In this document: positions 1 to 5,177 of the stretch, in pieces
Layout of the letters: each line of letters opens with the position of its first letter
How positions within the stretch are numbered: the first letter of the stretch is position 1
DNA from: Actinomycetes bacterium
GTDB taxonomy: Bacteria > Actinomycetota > Actinomycetes > Propionibacteriales > Propionibacteriaceae
Reading direction: 5' to 3'
Assembly: GCA_021794705.1 (NCBI GenBank)
Contig: JAJYQH010000033.1
Coordinates: forward strand, 1 to 5,177
Length of the DNA stretch: 5,177 bases
Notes under the pieces: model-generated
What the model was told of the DNA's origin: nothing
What the model saw: only the letters and a program-made list of their open reading frames with translations
Databases searched by the model: none
Translations under genes and position numbers: made by a program

Positions 1-527
1 ATCGGTTCGAGGGTGACGTCGTCGAGCTTGGCCAGCCTGAGGGTCGCGGCCCCGCAGGGCACCTGCGGGGCGCAGACGACCAGCCGCTTGCCCCTGAGCG
101 AGGAGTTCAGCCCCGTGACGTGGCCCGGGTTGTCGGGCGGCGTGATGAGGATGAGCACGTTGGTCGCGAACACGGTGGGCGAGCCCGTCACCAGCTTCTG
201 GCTCACGGCCCGGGCCATCGTCGTCTGGTCGGCGGTGGCGAGCACGTCGGCGCCCGCGCCTCCGGCGAGCTGGTCGACGAGATCGGACGAGCCGTCGAAG
301 GAGAACGTGACGCTCACGCCCGGGTGGTCCTTCTCGAACCCCTGGGCGATCGCCGGGAACGCCTTGACGAGGGAGGCGGCGGCGAACACGACGAGCTTCT
401 CCGACGAGGGGTGCGACGAGCAGGCACCCAGCGCAAGGGGTGCGATGAGGGCCAGCGCGGCGAGCAGCCGGGGGCCGCGGAGGTGTGCCGGGCGCCGGGA
501 TCGGGGGCGGTTCCGGGGGCTGCGCAT
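1..527 (-). CDS. modA: Molybdate ABC transporter substrate-binding lipoprotein ModA (N-terminal part, cut by window edge)
   Basis: Binds molybdate (possibly tungstate) outside the membrane and delivers it to the ModBC permease/ATPase. Only the first 175 residues are in the window. An Arg-rich start (eight Arg in the first 20 residues) is followed by a hydrophobic stretch (21-35) and a lipobox L33-G34-A35-C36, so the mature protein should be lipid-anchored at Cys36. The mature part opens with LVVFAAASL (45-53), then GSSDLVDQLAGGAGADVLATAD (79-100, seen from Gly79), then FATNVLILITPPDNP (120-134) and VCAPQVPCG (151-159). All are typical of ModA. Ser52 and Ser80/81 sit where family members bind the oxyanion. 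The start at 527 has GGTGA five bases upstream. An in-frame ATG at 539 would add four residues and cannot be excluded. A TATGGT at 540-535 could be a -10 box giving a nearly leaderless message from 527. modB and modC would be expected beyond the left edge. Confidence 0.9.
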   Translation of the reverse strand, partial: MRSPRNRPRSRRPAHLRGPRLLAALALIAPLALGACSSHPSSEKLVVFAAASLVKAFPAIAQGFEKDHPGVSVTFSFDGSSDLVDQLAGGAGADVLATADQTTMARAVSQKLVTGSPTVFATNVLILITPPDNPGHVTGLNSSLRGKRLVVCAPQVPCGAATLRLAKLDDVTLEP

Positions 528-579
528 GGCCGTCACCATAGCCTGCGCCGCCAGCGGCCCCGGCGTACCGTGGTGGTGT

Positions 580-595
580 CGGGTCGAGGGACCCG
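580..595 (+). promoter_or_regulatory. Hairpin abutting the Shine-Dalgarno of the small membrane protein gene
   Basis: CGGGTC-GAGG-GACCCG gives a perfect 6-bp GC-rich stem with a four-base loop. Its last base is the first G of the GGAGGT ribosome binding site (595-600). A TAnnnT element, TACCGT at 566-571, could place the transcript start just before the hairpin, but no convincing -35 is present. The structure could modulate ribosome access or stabilise the 5' end, but a chance stem in GC-rich DNA is also plausible. Confidence 0.3.
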
Positions 596-605
596 GAGGT
601 GGGCC

Positions 606-1058
606 ATGGTCAAGCGACGGCTGATCGACGTGGGTCTCGGGGTGCTGTTGTTCCTCCTGCTCCTGATCGCGGAGTTCCTCGTCACCCTGCCCTCCGGGAC
701 GCCGGCCGACGGCGCCCGGCTGCGGGCGGGCATCAACCACGAACTGTCGCTGACCGCCGCGCCCGCGCTCGTGCTCAGCGTGCTCCTCGCCATCGGGTCG
801 CACACCCGCTCGAGCGCGCAGGGCCTCTGGCGCGGCCTCACCTGGGTGGTCGTGGTCGGCGTCATCTATCTCGTGATCGGCCTCGGCAACGGCACCACGG
901 TGATGTTCGCCACCACCGGGATGTGGCTGACCCTGGCCGCCGTCGTCGTCGGATCGGTGATCGGCGGCTGGATCGGCGGACGCCGGGCGGCTCAGGCGTC
1001 GGGCGAGAAGGAGCCGGGGGAGAAGGAGTCGGCTCCCTGGCGCACCCGGCTCACGTAG
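606..1058 (+). CDS. Small four-helix integral membrane protein, function unknown
   Basis: 150 residues, not recognised as a named family. Four hydrophobic segments are visible, at about 6-28, 49-66, 78-97 and 105-124. The loop after helix 1 (29-48) is polar. The tail (125-150) is short and charged, and contains a five-residue repeat, EKEPG-EKESA (134-143). With Lys and Arg at residues 3-5 and Arg/Glu/Lys in the tail, both ends are probably cytoplasmic by the positive-inside rule. Helices 3 and 4 are rich in Gly and Val (WVVVVGVIYLVIGLGNG; VVVGSVIGGWIGG), suggesting tight packing. The ATG at 606 is chosen because GGAGGT lies at 595-600 with a five-base spacer. The gene is divergent from modA, 78 bp from its 527 start. 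Its last 67 bp overlap the 3' end of the converging DinB gene. The reading frame stays open upstream into the modA antisense, but nothing there looks coding. Confidence 0.8.
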   Translation: MVKRRLIDVGLGVLLFLLLLIAEFLVTLPSGTPADGARLRAGINHELSLTAAPALVLSVLLAIGSHTRSSAQGLWRGLTWVVVVGVIYLVIGLGNGTTVMFATTGMWLTLAAVVVGSVIGGWIGGRRAAQASGEKEPGEKESAPWRTRLT

Positions 1059-1597
1059 TCGGTCCACCACGCCTCGTCGTCGCTCGGCAGGTTCTCGCGA
1101 CCGGCCAGCAGCCCCCGGGCGCCGTCGATGAGCTCGCGGACGATGTCGGCGTGCCCTGCGTGCCGGTGGGTCTCGGCGATCATGTGCACGAGGATGCGGT
1201 GCAGGGTGACGTCGCAGCGCCCCTCGGGCCACCACGGCACCACCCCGGGCGCGTCGAGGGGAAGGTCGTCGATCGTCGCGTCGCTGTACTGCCAGGAGCG
1301 GTGGTACAGGTCGACGATGAATTCGCGGGACTCGTCGGGGGTCGCCCACATGTCGGCGTTCGGCTCGGCGCCCTCGGCGAACCACGGGAGGTCGACGTCG
1401 CACGGCCGGCCGAACACCTCGGTGAAGTAGCCGATCTCGACACTGGCGACGTGCTTGACCACCCCGAGCAGGTTGGTGCCGGTCGCAGTCATCGGCAGCC
1501 GGATCTCGCGCTCGCCCAGCCCGTCGAGTTTCCAGAGCAGCGCGTCGCGCCCGTCCTGGAGGTAGCGCTTCAGTGTCGTCTTCTCGTCGTCGGCCAT
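992..1597 (-). CDS. DinB/DUF664 family putative metal-dependent enzyme
   Basis: 201 residues. The pattern is that of the DinB/DUF664 four-helix-bundle superfamily, which includes mycothiol-dependent maleylpyruvate isomerase and bacillithiol transferases. Signs are an N-terminal helix with LLWKLDGLGEREIRLPMT (20-37), LLGVVKHVASVEIGYF (43-58), and the late helix LHRILVHMIAETHRHAGHAD (132-151), then WWTDYV (177-182). His49, Glu142 and His146 have the spacing of the His/Glu/His zinc ligands known from the mycothiol-dependent isomerase, so a metal site is likely. A thiol-transfer or isomerase role is inference; substrate is unknown. The ATG at 1597 has AGGA seven bases upstream. The gene lies 40 bp downstream of the Gfo/Idh/MocA oxidoreductase on the same strand and may share its transcript. 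The family core seems to end near residue 189; the SFSPGSFSPDA tail comes from a tandem repeat and overlaps the convergent membrane protein gene. Confidence 0.88.
   Translation of the reverse strand: MADDEKTTLKRYLQDGRDALLWKLDGLGEREIRLPMTATGTNLLGVVKHVASVEIGYFTEVFGRPCDVDLPWFAEGAEPNADMWATPDESREFIVDLYHRSWQYSDATIDDLPLDAPGVVPWWPEGRCDVTLHRILVHMIAETHRHAGHADIVRELIDGARGLLAGRENLPSDDEAWWTDYVSRVRQGADSFSPGSFSPDA
1005..1034. repeat. Two-copy 15-bp tandem repeat inside both convergent genes
   Basis: The copies run 1005-1019 and 1020-1034. They share GAGAAGGAG and then CGG, with 12 of 15 positions identical. Because 15 is divisible by three, the repeat is in frame for both genes: it encodes EKEPG/EKESA in the membrane protein (residues 134-143) and the SFSPG-SFSPD pattern in the DinB protein (191-200). 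GGAGCCG (1010-1016) can also pair with CGGCTCC (1030-1036), a 7-bp stem with a 13-base loop. It lacks a T tract, so it is not called as a terminator. Confidence 0.75.
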
Positions 1598-1637
1598 GCG
1601 CCGATCCTGCCAGCGGGCACCGACAGGTGGAACACCC

Positions 1638-2642
1638 TCAGCTGAGCGGGGCCTCCATCTGGGGATTCCCCAGCGCCTCGAGGGCCTGCTGCAGGGTCGT
1701 CATCACCGAGAGCGTGTCGTCGAGCGGCATCACCGGGCTCTCCTTCTGCCCCTCGGTGAGGCAGCGGTTGACCTCGATGATCTCGTGCGTGTAGCCGCGT
1801 CCCATCGGCATGAGGTCGAAGTCGCGGTCGAGCACTCCCTGCCGGTGCACCGTGAACCGGGTCGGGTGGTGGAACCGGGGGTGCACCTCGGCCCAGCCCC
1901 TGGTGCCGATGACCGCCATCCGCCCCGGCCCCTCGGCGCTCAGCGAGCACATGAGCGTCGAACTGGCTCCCGAGGGGTAGGTGAGCAGGAAGCTCGCCGA
2001 GGCGTCGACGCCGTTGAGGTAGGTGGTGCCGCGCACCTCCACGTCGACCGGGTCGCCGAGCAGCATCTGCGCGAACGACACGATGTACGGCCCGAGGTCG
2101 AGCACCGCGCCACCCCCGAGATCGGGGGAGAACAGCCGGTCGGCGGGGTCGAACCTGCGGTAGGAGAAGAGGTCGCCCTGGACGGCGATGAGCTCGCCCA
2201 GCCGGCCCGAGCCGATGACGTCGCGCAGGGCGGCGACCACCGGCTGGAACCTCATCCACATCCCCTCCATCGCGAACACCCCGCGGGCCCGGGCGGCCGC
2301 CACCACCTCCTGCGCCCCGGCGAGGGTCGCGGTGAAGGCCTTCTCGACGAGTACCGCCTTGCCGGCGTCGATCGCCGCCAGCGCGATCGCCTTGTGCTGG
2401 GGGTGGGGAGTGGCGATGTAGACGACGTCGACGTCGGGGTCGTGGACGAGGTGGAGGTAGCTGCCGTGGGCCTTGACGTGGTTGTCGCCGGTCTTGAGCG
2501 AATGGTCCGCGGCGAAGGCGTAGGCGCGGTCGTGATCGCGCGATCCGATCGCGGTCACGTGACAGTCGGGCACCTGCCTCAACTCCTCGGCGAAGACACC
2601 GGCCATCCGCCCCGTTCCGGCGATGCCCCATCGAATCGTCAT
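1638..2642 (-). CDS. Gfo/Idh/MocA family NAD(P)-dependent oxidoreductase
   Basis: 334 residues, the usual size for the family. It is probably a cytoplasmic dehydrogenase acting on a sugar, polyol or dihydrodiol-type substrate. An N-terminal Rossmann fold begins at once (WGIAGTGRMA, 5-14, the GxGxxA dinucleotide motif). VVYIATPHPQHKAIALAAIDAGKAVLVEKAF (73-103, key residues ATP 77-79 and EKAF 100-103) holds the family EKP site with Ala in place of Pro; catalytic-type Lys101 is kept. The C-terminal domain carries GGGAVLDLGPYIVS (176-189), where Tyr186 sits at the position of the catalytic Tyr in dihydrodiol dehydrogenase-like members, and the typical ending YTHEIIEVNRCLTEG (284-298), ESPVMPLDDTLSVM (301-314). 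The ATG at 2642 is set by the start of the Rossmann strand; no good Shine-Dalgarno precedes it, so translation may be leaderless or weak. It probably forms a transcription unit with the DinB gene. Substrate cannot be read from the sequence. Confidence 0.92.
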   Translation of the reverse strand: MTIRWGIAGTGRMAGVFAEELRQVPDCHVTAIGSRDHDRAYAFAADHSLKTGDNHVKAHGSYLHLVHDPDVDVVYIATPHPQHKAIALAAIDAGKAVLVEKAFTATLAGAQEVVAAARARGVFAMEGMWMRFQPVVAALRDVIGSGRLGELIAVQGDLFSYRRFDPADRLFSPDLGGGAVLDLGPYIVSFAQMLLGDPVDVEVRGTTYLNGVDASASFLLTYPSGASSTLMCSLSAEGPGRMAVIGTRGWAEVHPRFHHPTRFTVHRQGVLDRDFDLMPMGRGYTHEIIEVNRCLTEGQKESPVMPLDDTLSVMTTLQQALEALGNPQMEAPLS

Positions 2643-2676
2643 GGGGCCACGATAGAGCGGGCACGGACGCCGGAGT

Positions 2677-2690
2677 GCTCGGCCCCGAGC
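2677..2690. promoter_or_regulatory. Perfect palindrome in the divergent promoter region (left copy)
   Basis: GCTCGGCCCCGAGC has 6-bp arms around a CC centre. It lies 35 bp before the oxidoreductase start and 88 bp before lysC. TTT follows at 2691, so on the plus strand it looks faintly like a terminator, but no gene ends there. An operator for the divergent pair is the likelier use if it is functional. Confidence 0.35.
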
Positions 2691-2714
2691 TTTCCCCGGC
2701 GTCGGGTGCGGACG

Positions 2715-2726
2715 CTCCCCGGGGAG
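2715..2726. promoter_or_regulatory. Perfect palindrome just upstream of the lysC -10 box (candidate operator)
   Basis: CTCCCCGGGGAG is a perfect 12-bp palindrome ending seven bases before the candidate -10 box TACAGT. It therefore covers the -35/spacer region, a usual place for a repressor site. It is unlike any operator I can name. Confidence 0.35.
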
Positions 2727-2733
2727 GGTTCGG

Positions 2734-2739
2734 TACAGT
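2734..2739 (+). promoter_or_regulatory. Candidate -10 box for lysC
   Basis: TACAGT fits the actinobacterial TAnnnT -10 pattern and lies 38 bases before the lysC start, leaving a leader of roughly 30 bases that ends in the GGAGG at 2769-2773. No good TTGACA-like -35 is seen at the normal distance, so the promoter may be activator-dependent or the call wrong. Confidence 0.35.
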
Positions 2740-2777
2740 GAACCGGACGCCGAGCGGCGCGAGTCTTCGGAGGTGTG

Positions 2778-4052
2778 ATGGGACGGATCGTCCAGAAGTT
2801 CGGCGGGTCGTCGGTGGCCGACGCCGAATCCATCAAGCGGGTGGCCCGGCGGATCGTCGCGACCAAGCAGGCGGGACACGAGGTGGTCATCGTCATCTCG
2901 GCGATGGGCGACACCACCGACGAGCTGATGGACCTCGCACTGCAGGTGAGCCCCCAGCCGGAGCCCCGCGAGCTCGACATGCTGCTCACCACCGGTGAGC
3001 GGCAGAGCGCCGCCCTGCTCGCGATGGCCCTGTCCGACCTCGGGGTCAGCGCGAAGAGCTACACCGGCTCGCAGGCCGGGGTCATCACGACCGGCACCCA
3101 CGGGAACGCCCGGATCATCGACATCACCCCCGGGCGCATCGTCCAGTCGCTCGAGGACGGCGACATCGTCATCGTCGCCGGCTTCCAGGGCGTCTCGCAG
3201 ACGACCAAGGACATCACCACCCTCGGACGCGGCGCGTCGGACACCACCGCCGTCGCCCTCGCGGCCGCCCTCGGCGGCGACTACTGCGAGATCTACACCG
3301 ACGTCGACGGCGTGTTCACCGCCGACCCGCGCATCGTCCCCGGCGCCCGGCAGATCCCCGAGATCAGCTACGAGGAGATGCTGGAGATGGCGGCGTGCGG
3401 CGCCAAGATCCTCCATCTGCGCTGCGTCGAGTACGCGCGCCGCGAGAACGTGCCGGTGCACGTGCGCTCGTCGTTCTCCGACAAGCCCGGCACCTGGGTC
3501 AAGGACCTGCCACCCGCCAAGCAAGGAGCAGCAGTGGAACAAGCACTCATCTCAGGCGTCGCCCACGACCGCAGCGAGGCCAAGATCACCGTGGTGGCCG
3601 TGCCCGACCGTCCCGGCGAGGCCGCGGCGATCTTCGACGTCATCGCCAAGGCCGACATCAACATCGACATGATCGTGCAGAACGTCTCGCGCGGGGCCGA
3701 GGGCCGCACCGACATCTCGTTCACCCTGCCCGGCTCGGACGCCCGGCGCGCGATCGAGGCGCTGCGCGCCGAGCAGGAGCGGATCGGCTTCACCGACCTG
3801 CTCTTCGACGACCAGGTCGGCAAGGTGTCCATCGTCGGGGTCGGCATGCGCTCGCACCCCGGCGTCACCGCCAAGTTCTTCAACGCGCTCGCCGCGGCGG
3901 ACGTGAACATCGACATGATCTCCACGAGCGAGATCCGCATCTCCGTGGTCGTCGACGAGGCCGACGTCGACCGTGCCGTGCAGGCGGCGCACACCGCGTT
4001 CGGCCTGGACGCCGAGGGCGAGGCGGTCGTCTACGCCGGAACGGGCCGGTGA
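2778..4052 (+). CDS. lysC: Aspartate kinase, alpha subunit (full length)
   Basis: Phosphorylates aspartate to aspartyl phosphate, the first step to lysine, diaminopimelate, threonine and methionine. At 424 residues it is close to the 421-residue Corynebacterium glutamicum LysC. The kinase domain (about 1-240) has KFGGSSV (7-13), [14 protein letters not shown] (36-49), LTTGERQSA (70-78), [16 protein letters not shown] (147-162) and [13 protein letters not shown] (173-185). Two ACT domains follow (about 265-335 and 345-420), with IDMIVQNVS (296-304) and [13 protein letters not shown] (378-390) forming the regulatory amino-acid site, and the end AVVYAGTGR matches C. glutamicum. This is the two-ACT type expected to be feedback-inhibited by lysine plus threonine. 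The ATG at 2778 is preferred over the adjacent GTG at 2775 because GGAGG (2769-2773) would be only one base from the GTG. murJ starts within its stop codon; asd, a common neighbour, does not follow directly. Confidence 0.97.
   Translation: MGRIVQKFGGSSVADAESIKRVARRIVATKQAGHEVVIVISAMGDTTDELMDLALQVSPQPEPRELDMLLTTGERQSAALLAMALSDLGVSAKSYTGSQAGVITTGTHGNARIIDITPGRIVQSLEDGDIVIVAGFQGVSQTTKDITTLGRGASDTTAVALAAALGGDYCEIYTDVDGVFTADPRIVPGARQIPEISYEEMLEMAACGAKILHLRCVEYARRENVPVHVRSSFSDKPGTWVKDLPPAKQGAAVEQALISGVAHDRSEAKITVVAVPDRPGEAAAIFDVIAKADINIDMIVQNVSRGAEGRTDISFTLPGSDARRAIEALRAEQERIGFTDLLFDDQVGKVSIVGVGMRSHPGVTAKFFNALAAADVNIDMISTSEIRISVVVDEADVDRAVQAAHTAFGLDAEGEAVVYAGTGR
3523..3528 (+). promoter_or_regulatory. 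Internal ribosome binding site for the aspartokinase beta subunit
   Basis: AAGGAG lies inside lysC, five bases before an in-frame GTG at 3534. It is a better Shine-Dalgarno than most in the window. The codons it occupies (linker between kinase and ACT domains) encode AKQGA, a loosely constrained stretch. Confidence 0.6.
3534..4052 (+). CDS. lysC: Aspartate kinase beta (regulatory) subunit from an internal in-frame start
   Basis: In C. glutamicum and Bacillus subtilis, one aspartokinase gene yields both the full alpha chain and a shorter beta chain consisting of the two ACT domains, which pair as alpha2-beta2 and create the effector-binding interface. Here a GTG at codon 253 is preceded by AAGGAG with a five-base spacer. 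The product would have 172 residues, the same as C. glutamicum LysC-beta, and opens with [24 protein letters not shown] sequence at the matching position (253-272). The start sits exactly at the kinase/ACT boundary. The sequence supports the start; actual use is inferred from the family. Confidence 0.7.
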   Translation: MEQALISGVAHDRSEAKITVVAVPDRPGEAAAIFDVIAKADINIDMIVQNVSRGAEGRTDISFTLPGSDARRAIEALRAEQERIGFTDLLFDDQVGKVSIVGVGMRSHPGVTAKFFNALAAADVNIDMISTSEIRISVVVDEADVDRAVQAAHTAFGLDAEGEAVVYAGTGR

Positions 4053-5177
4053 GCGAACCGGGTCGCGACGAGACCTCCGTGCGGCCGCGCAGGGCCGCGG
4101 GGGGCGGATCCGGCGACGGGCGGGCGTCCGAGGACGACTGGCGTCCGACGGCGCGGTACGAGACCTTCTTCGACGACGACGCGACGGTGATCCGGCCGCT
4201 CGGACGCCAACCGCAGTACCCGGGTCTGGTCGCCGACGAGACGCCGCCCGCCGAGGCGACCGAGGGGCAGCCGGCGGCCGTCCCCGAGGAGCCGTCCCTG
4301 GCACGGTCGAGCGCGATCATGGCCGCCGGATCGATGGTGTCGCGGGTGCTGGGCCTGGTCCGCACCTCGCTGCTCACCGCGGTCGTCGGCGTCTCGCTCG
4401 CGAACGACGCCTTCGCCGTCGCCAACTCGCTGCCCAACTACGTCTTCATGCTGCTGTCGGCCGGCCTGCTCAACGCGGTGCTCATCCCGCAGATCACCCG
4501 GGCGATGCGCCAGGACGACGAGGGGCGCGACTTCATCGACCGGCTGGTCACGGTGTCCATCGCTCTCGTCGTGGGCGTCGCGCTGCTCGCGACCGTGCTC
4601 GCGCCGTGGCTGGTGTCCGCGACGTCCGACCTCAGCGGGGCCAGCCACCACCTCGCGGTGCTGTTCGCCTACATCTGCCTGCCGCAGATCGCGTTCTACG
4701 GGCTGTACGCGGTGCTCGGGCAGGTGCTCAACGCCCGGAACCAGTTCGCCGCCTTCATGTGGTCGCCGGTGCTCGCCAACGTCGTCCAGATCGTCGGCCT
4801 CGTCTACTTCCTCGCGACGTGGCACGCCCAGGCCGACCCCCGGCACTGGACGCCGGCGATGGTGTGGGTGCTCGCCGGCACGACGACGCTGGGCATCGTG
4901 CTCCAGGGGCTGTTCCTCGCCGTGCCGTTGTGGCGCGGCGGGTTCCGCTGGCGCCCCCGGCTCGACCTTCGCGGTTCCGGGCTGCACGCGGCGTCCCGGA
5001 TGGCGGCCTGGTCGTTCGTCGCGCTGCTGGTGTCGATCGCCGGCGGTCTGGTGATTCAGAAGGTGCTCACGGCGGTGCGCGACCGCCCCGGCAACGAGCA
5101 CATCGTGAGCGTGGCGGGCCAGCAACTCGCGTTCCTCATCTTCATGATCCCGCACGCGTTCATCACCACGTCGATCC
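4049..5177 (+). CDS. murJ: Lipid II flippase MurJ (MviN family), C-terminus cut by window edge
   Basis: A MATE-like (MOP superfamily) membrane protein that moves lipid II to the outer face of the membrane for peptidoglycan synthesis. 376 codons are present with no stop before the edge; the full protein should be well over 500 residues. Residues 1-85 are a polar, Asp/Glu/Pro-rich cytoplasmic extension, common in actinobacterial members. The membrane core starts near 88: [17 protein letters not shown] (98-114, conserved Arg105), [12 protein letters not shown] (119-130), [14 protein letters not shown] (140-153), [20 protein letters not shown] (212-231), [19 protein letters not shown] (236-254), then helices near 271-294, 319-341 and 355-376. 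The GTG start overlaps the lysC TGA (GTGA, 4 bp), so translation is probably coupled. The Shine-Dalgarno is weak. A GTG at 4079 is a less likely alternative. murJ often lies elsewhere, near the replication origin with parAB and trx genes; here it follows lysC. Confidence 0.93.
   Translation, partial: MSEPGRDETSVRPRRAAGGGSGDGRASEDDWRPTARYETFFDDDATVIRPLGRQPQYPGLVADETPPAEATEGQPAAVPEEPSLARSSAIMAAGSMVSRVLGLVRTSLLTAVVGVSLANDAFAVANSLPNYVFMLLSAGLLNAVLIPQITRAMRQDDEGRDFIDRLVTVSIALVVGVALLATVLAPWLVSATSDLSGASHHLAVLFAYICLPQIAFYGLYAVLGQVLNARNQFAAFMWSPVLANVVQIVGLVYFLATWHAQADPRHWTPAMVWVLAGTTTLGIVLQGLFLAVPLWRGGFRWRPRLDLRGSGLHAASRMAAWSFVALLVSIAGGLVIQKVLTAVRDRPGNEHIVSVAGQQLAFLIFMIPHAFITTSI

Noticed and set aside
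529..535. Twin-arginine (Tat) signal in the ModA leader
   Set aside because: SRR occurs at residues 10-12, but the following residues are PAHL, not the hydrophobic pattern of the Tat motif; a lipobox-directed Sec lipoprotein signal explains the sequence better. (The leader itself lies at 527-420 on the minus strand.)
13..624. Plus-strand open frame across the modA region
   Set aside because: It is antisense to modA, whose lipobox and ModA motifs are clear on the minus strand.
1010..1036. 7-bp stem with 13-base loop as a bidirectional terminator for the convergent genes
   Set aside because: It has no T tract on either side and lies inside both coding sequences; the stem is largely a by-product of the tandem repeat. 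Kept only as a note.
599..1645. Plus-strand open frame of 348 codons
   Set aside because: It is out of frame with the four-helix membrane protein and antisense to the DinB gene; its Arg/Pro/Gly/Val-rich translation has no recognisable motif.
1637..1646. CTCAGCTGAG palindrome at the oxidoreductase stop codon
   Set aside because: It is ten bases, overlaps coding sequence, has no T tract and is easily a chance match.
1596..2741. Plus-strand open frame of 381 codons
   Set aside because: It lies antisense to the whole oxidoreductase gene, which has clear family motifs on the other strand.
2643..3542. Upstream extension of the oxidoreductase reading frame by 300 codons on the minus strand
   Set aside because: The extension is antisense to the unmistakable lysC gene, and the Rossmann motif begins right after the ATG at 2642, so the extra part is a GC-rich open-frame artefact.
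4031..5155. Long open frame (374 codons) on the minus strand
   Set aside because: It is antisense to murJ, and its translation is a low-complexity mix of Arg, His, Glu and Gly with no family pattern.

Overview
The window is chromosomal DNA from a GC-rich bacterium. Codon third positions are almost all G or C. The lipoprotein-type ModA, the aspartokinase with an internal beta-subunit start, and a MurJ with a long charged cytoplasmic N-terminus all point to an actinomycete. Genus cannot be assigned from the sequence alone. There are no tRNA or rRNA genes, insertion sequences, CRISPR repeats or phage genes, and composition is even throughout, so this looks like stable, non-mobile sequence.

Layout, left to right. 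(1) Minus strand, cut by the left edge: the N-terminal 175 residues of a molybdate-binding lipoprotein (ModA). (2) Plus strand, divergent from it: a 150-residue four-helix membrane protein of unknown function with a strong Shine-Dalgarno. (3) Minus strand, converging on it and overlapping by 67 bp: a DinB/DUF664-type metalloprotein. (4) Minus strand, 40 bp upstream of the DinB gene and probably co-transcribed with it: a Gfo/Idh/MocA-family NAD(P)-dependent oxidoreductase. (5) A 135-bp divergent promoter region holding two perfect palindromes and a candidate -10 box. (6) Plus strand: aspartokinase (lysC), with an in-frame internal start for a 172-residue regulatory beta subunit. (7) Plus strand, overlapping the lysC stop by 4 bp and cut by the right edge: the lipid II flippase MurJ.

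Functionally, the clearest unit is lysC-murJ. Aspartokinase feeds the pathway to diaminopimelate and lysine, a component of the peptidoglycan stem peptide, and MurJ flips the finished lipid II precursor across the membrane. The overlap suggests coupled expression of the first committed step and a late step of wall synthesis. The remaining genes are accessory metabolism with no evident link to each other. I found no clear sign of an undescribed system. The most interesting points are the lysC-murJ coupling, the internal lysC start, the palindromes before lysC, and a short tandem repeat lying inside two convergent genes at once.
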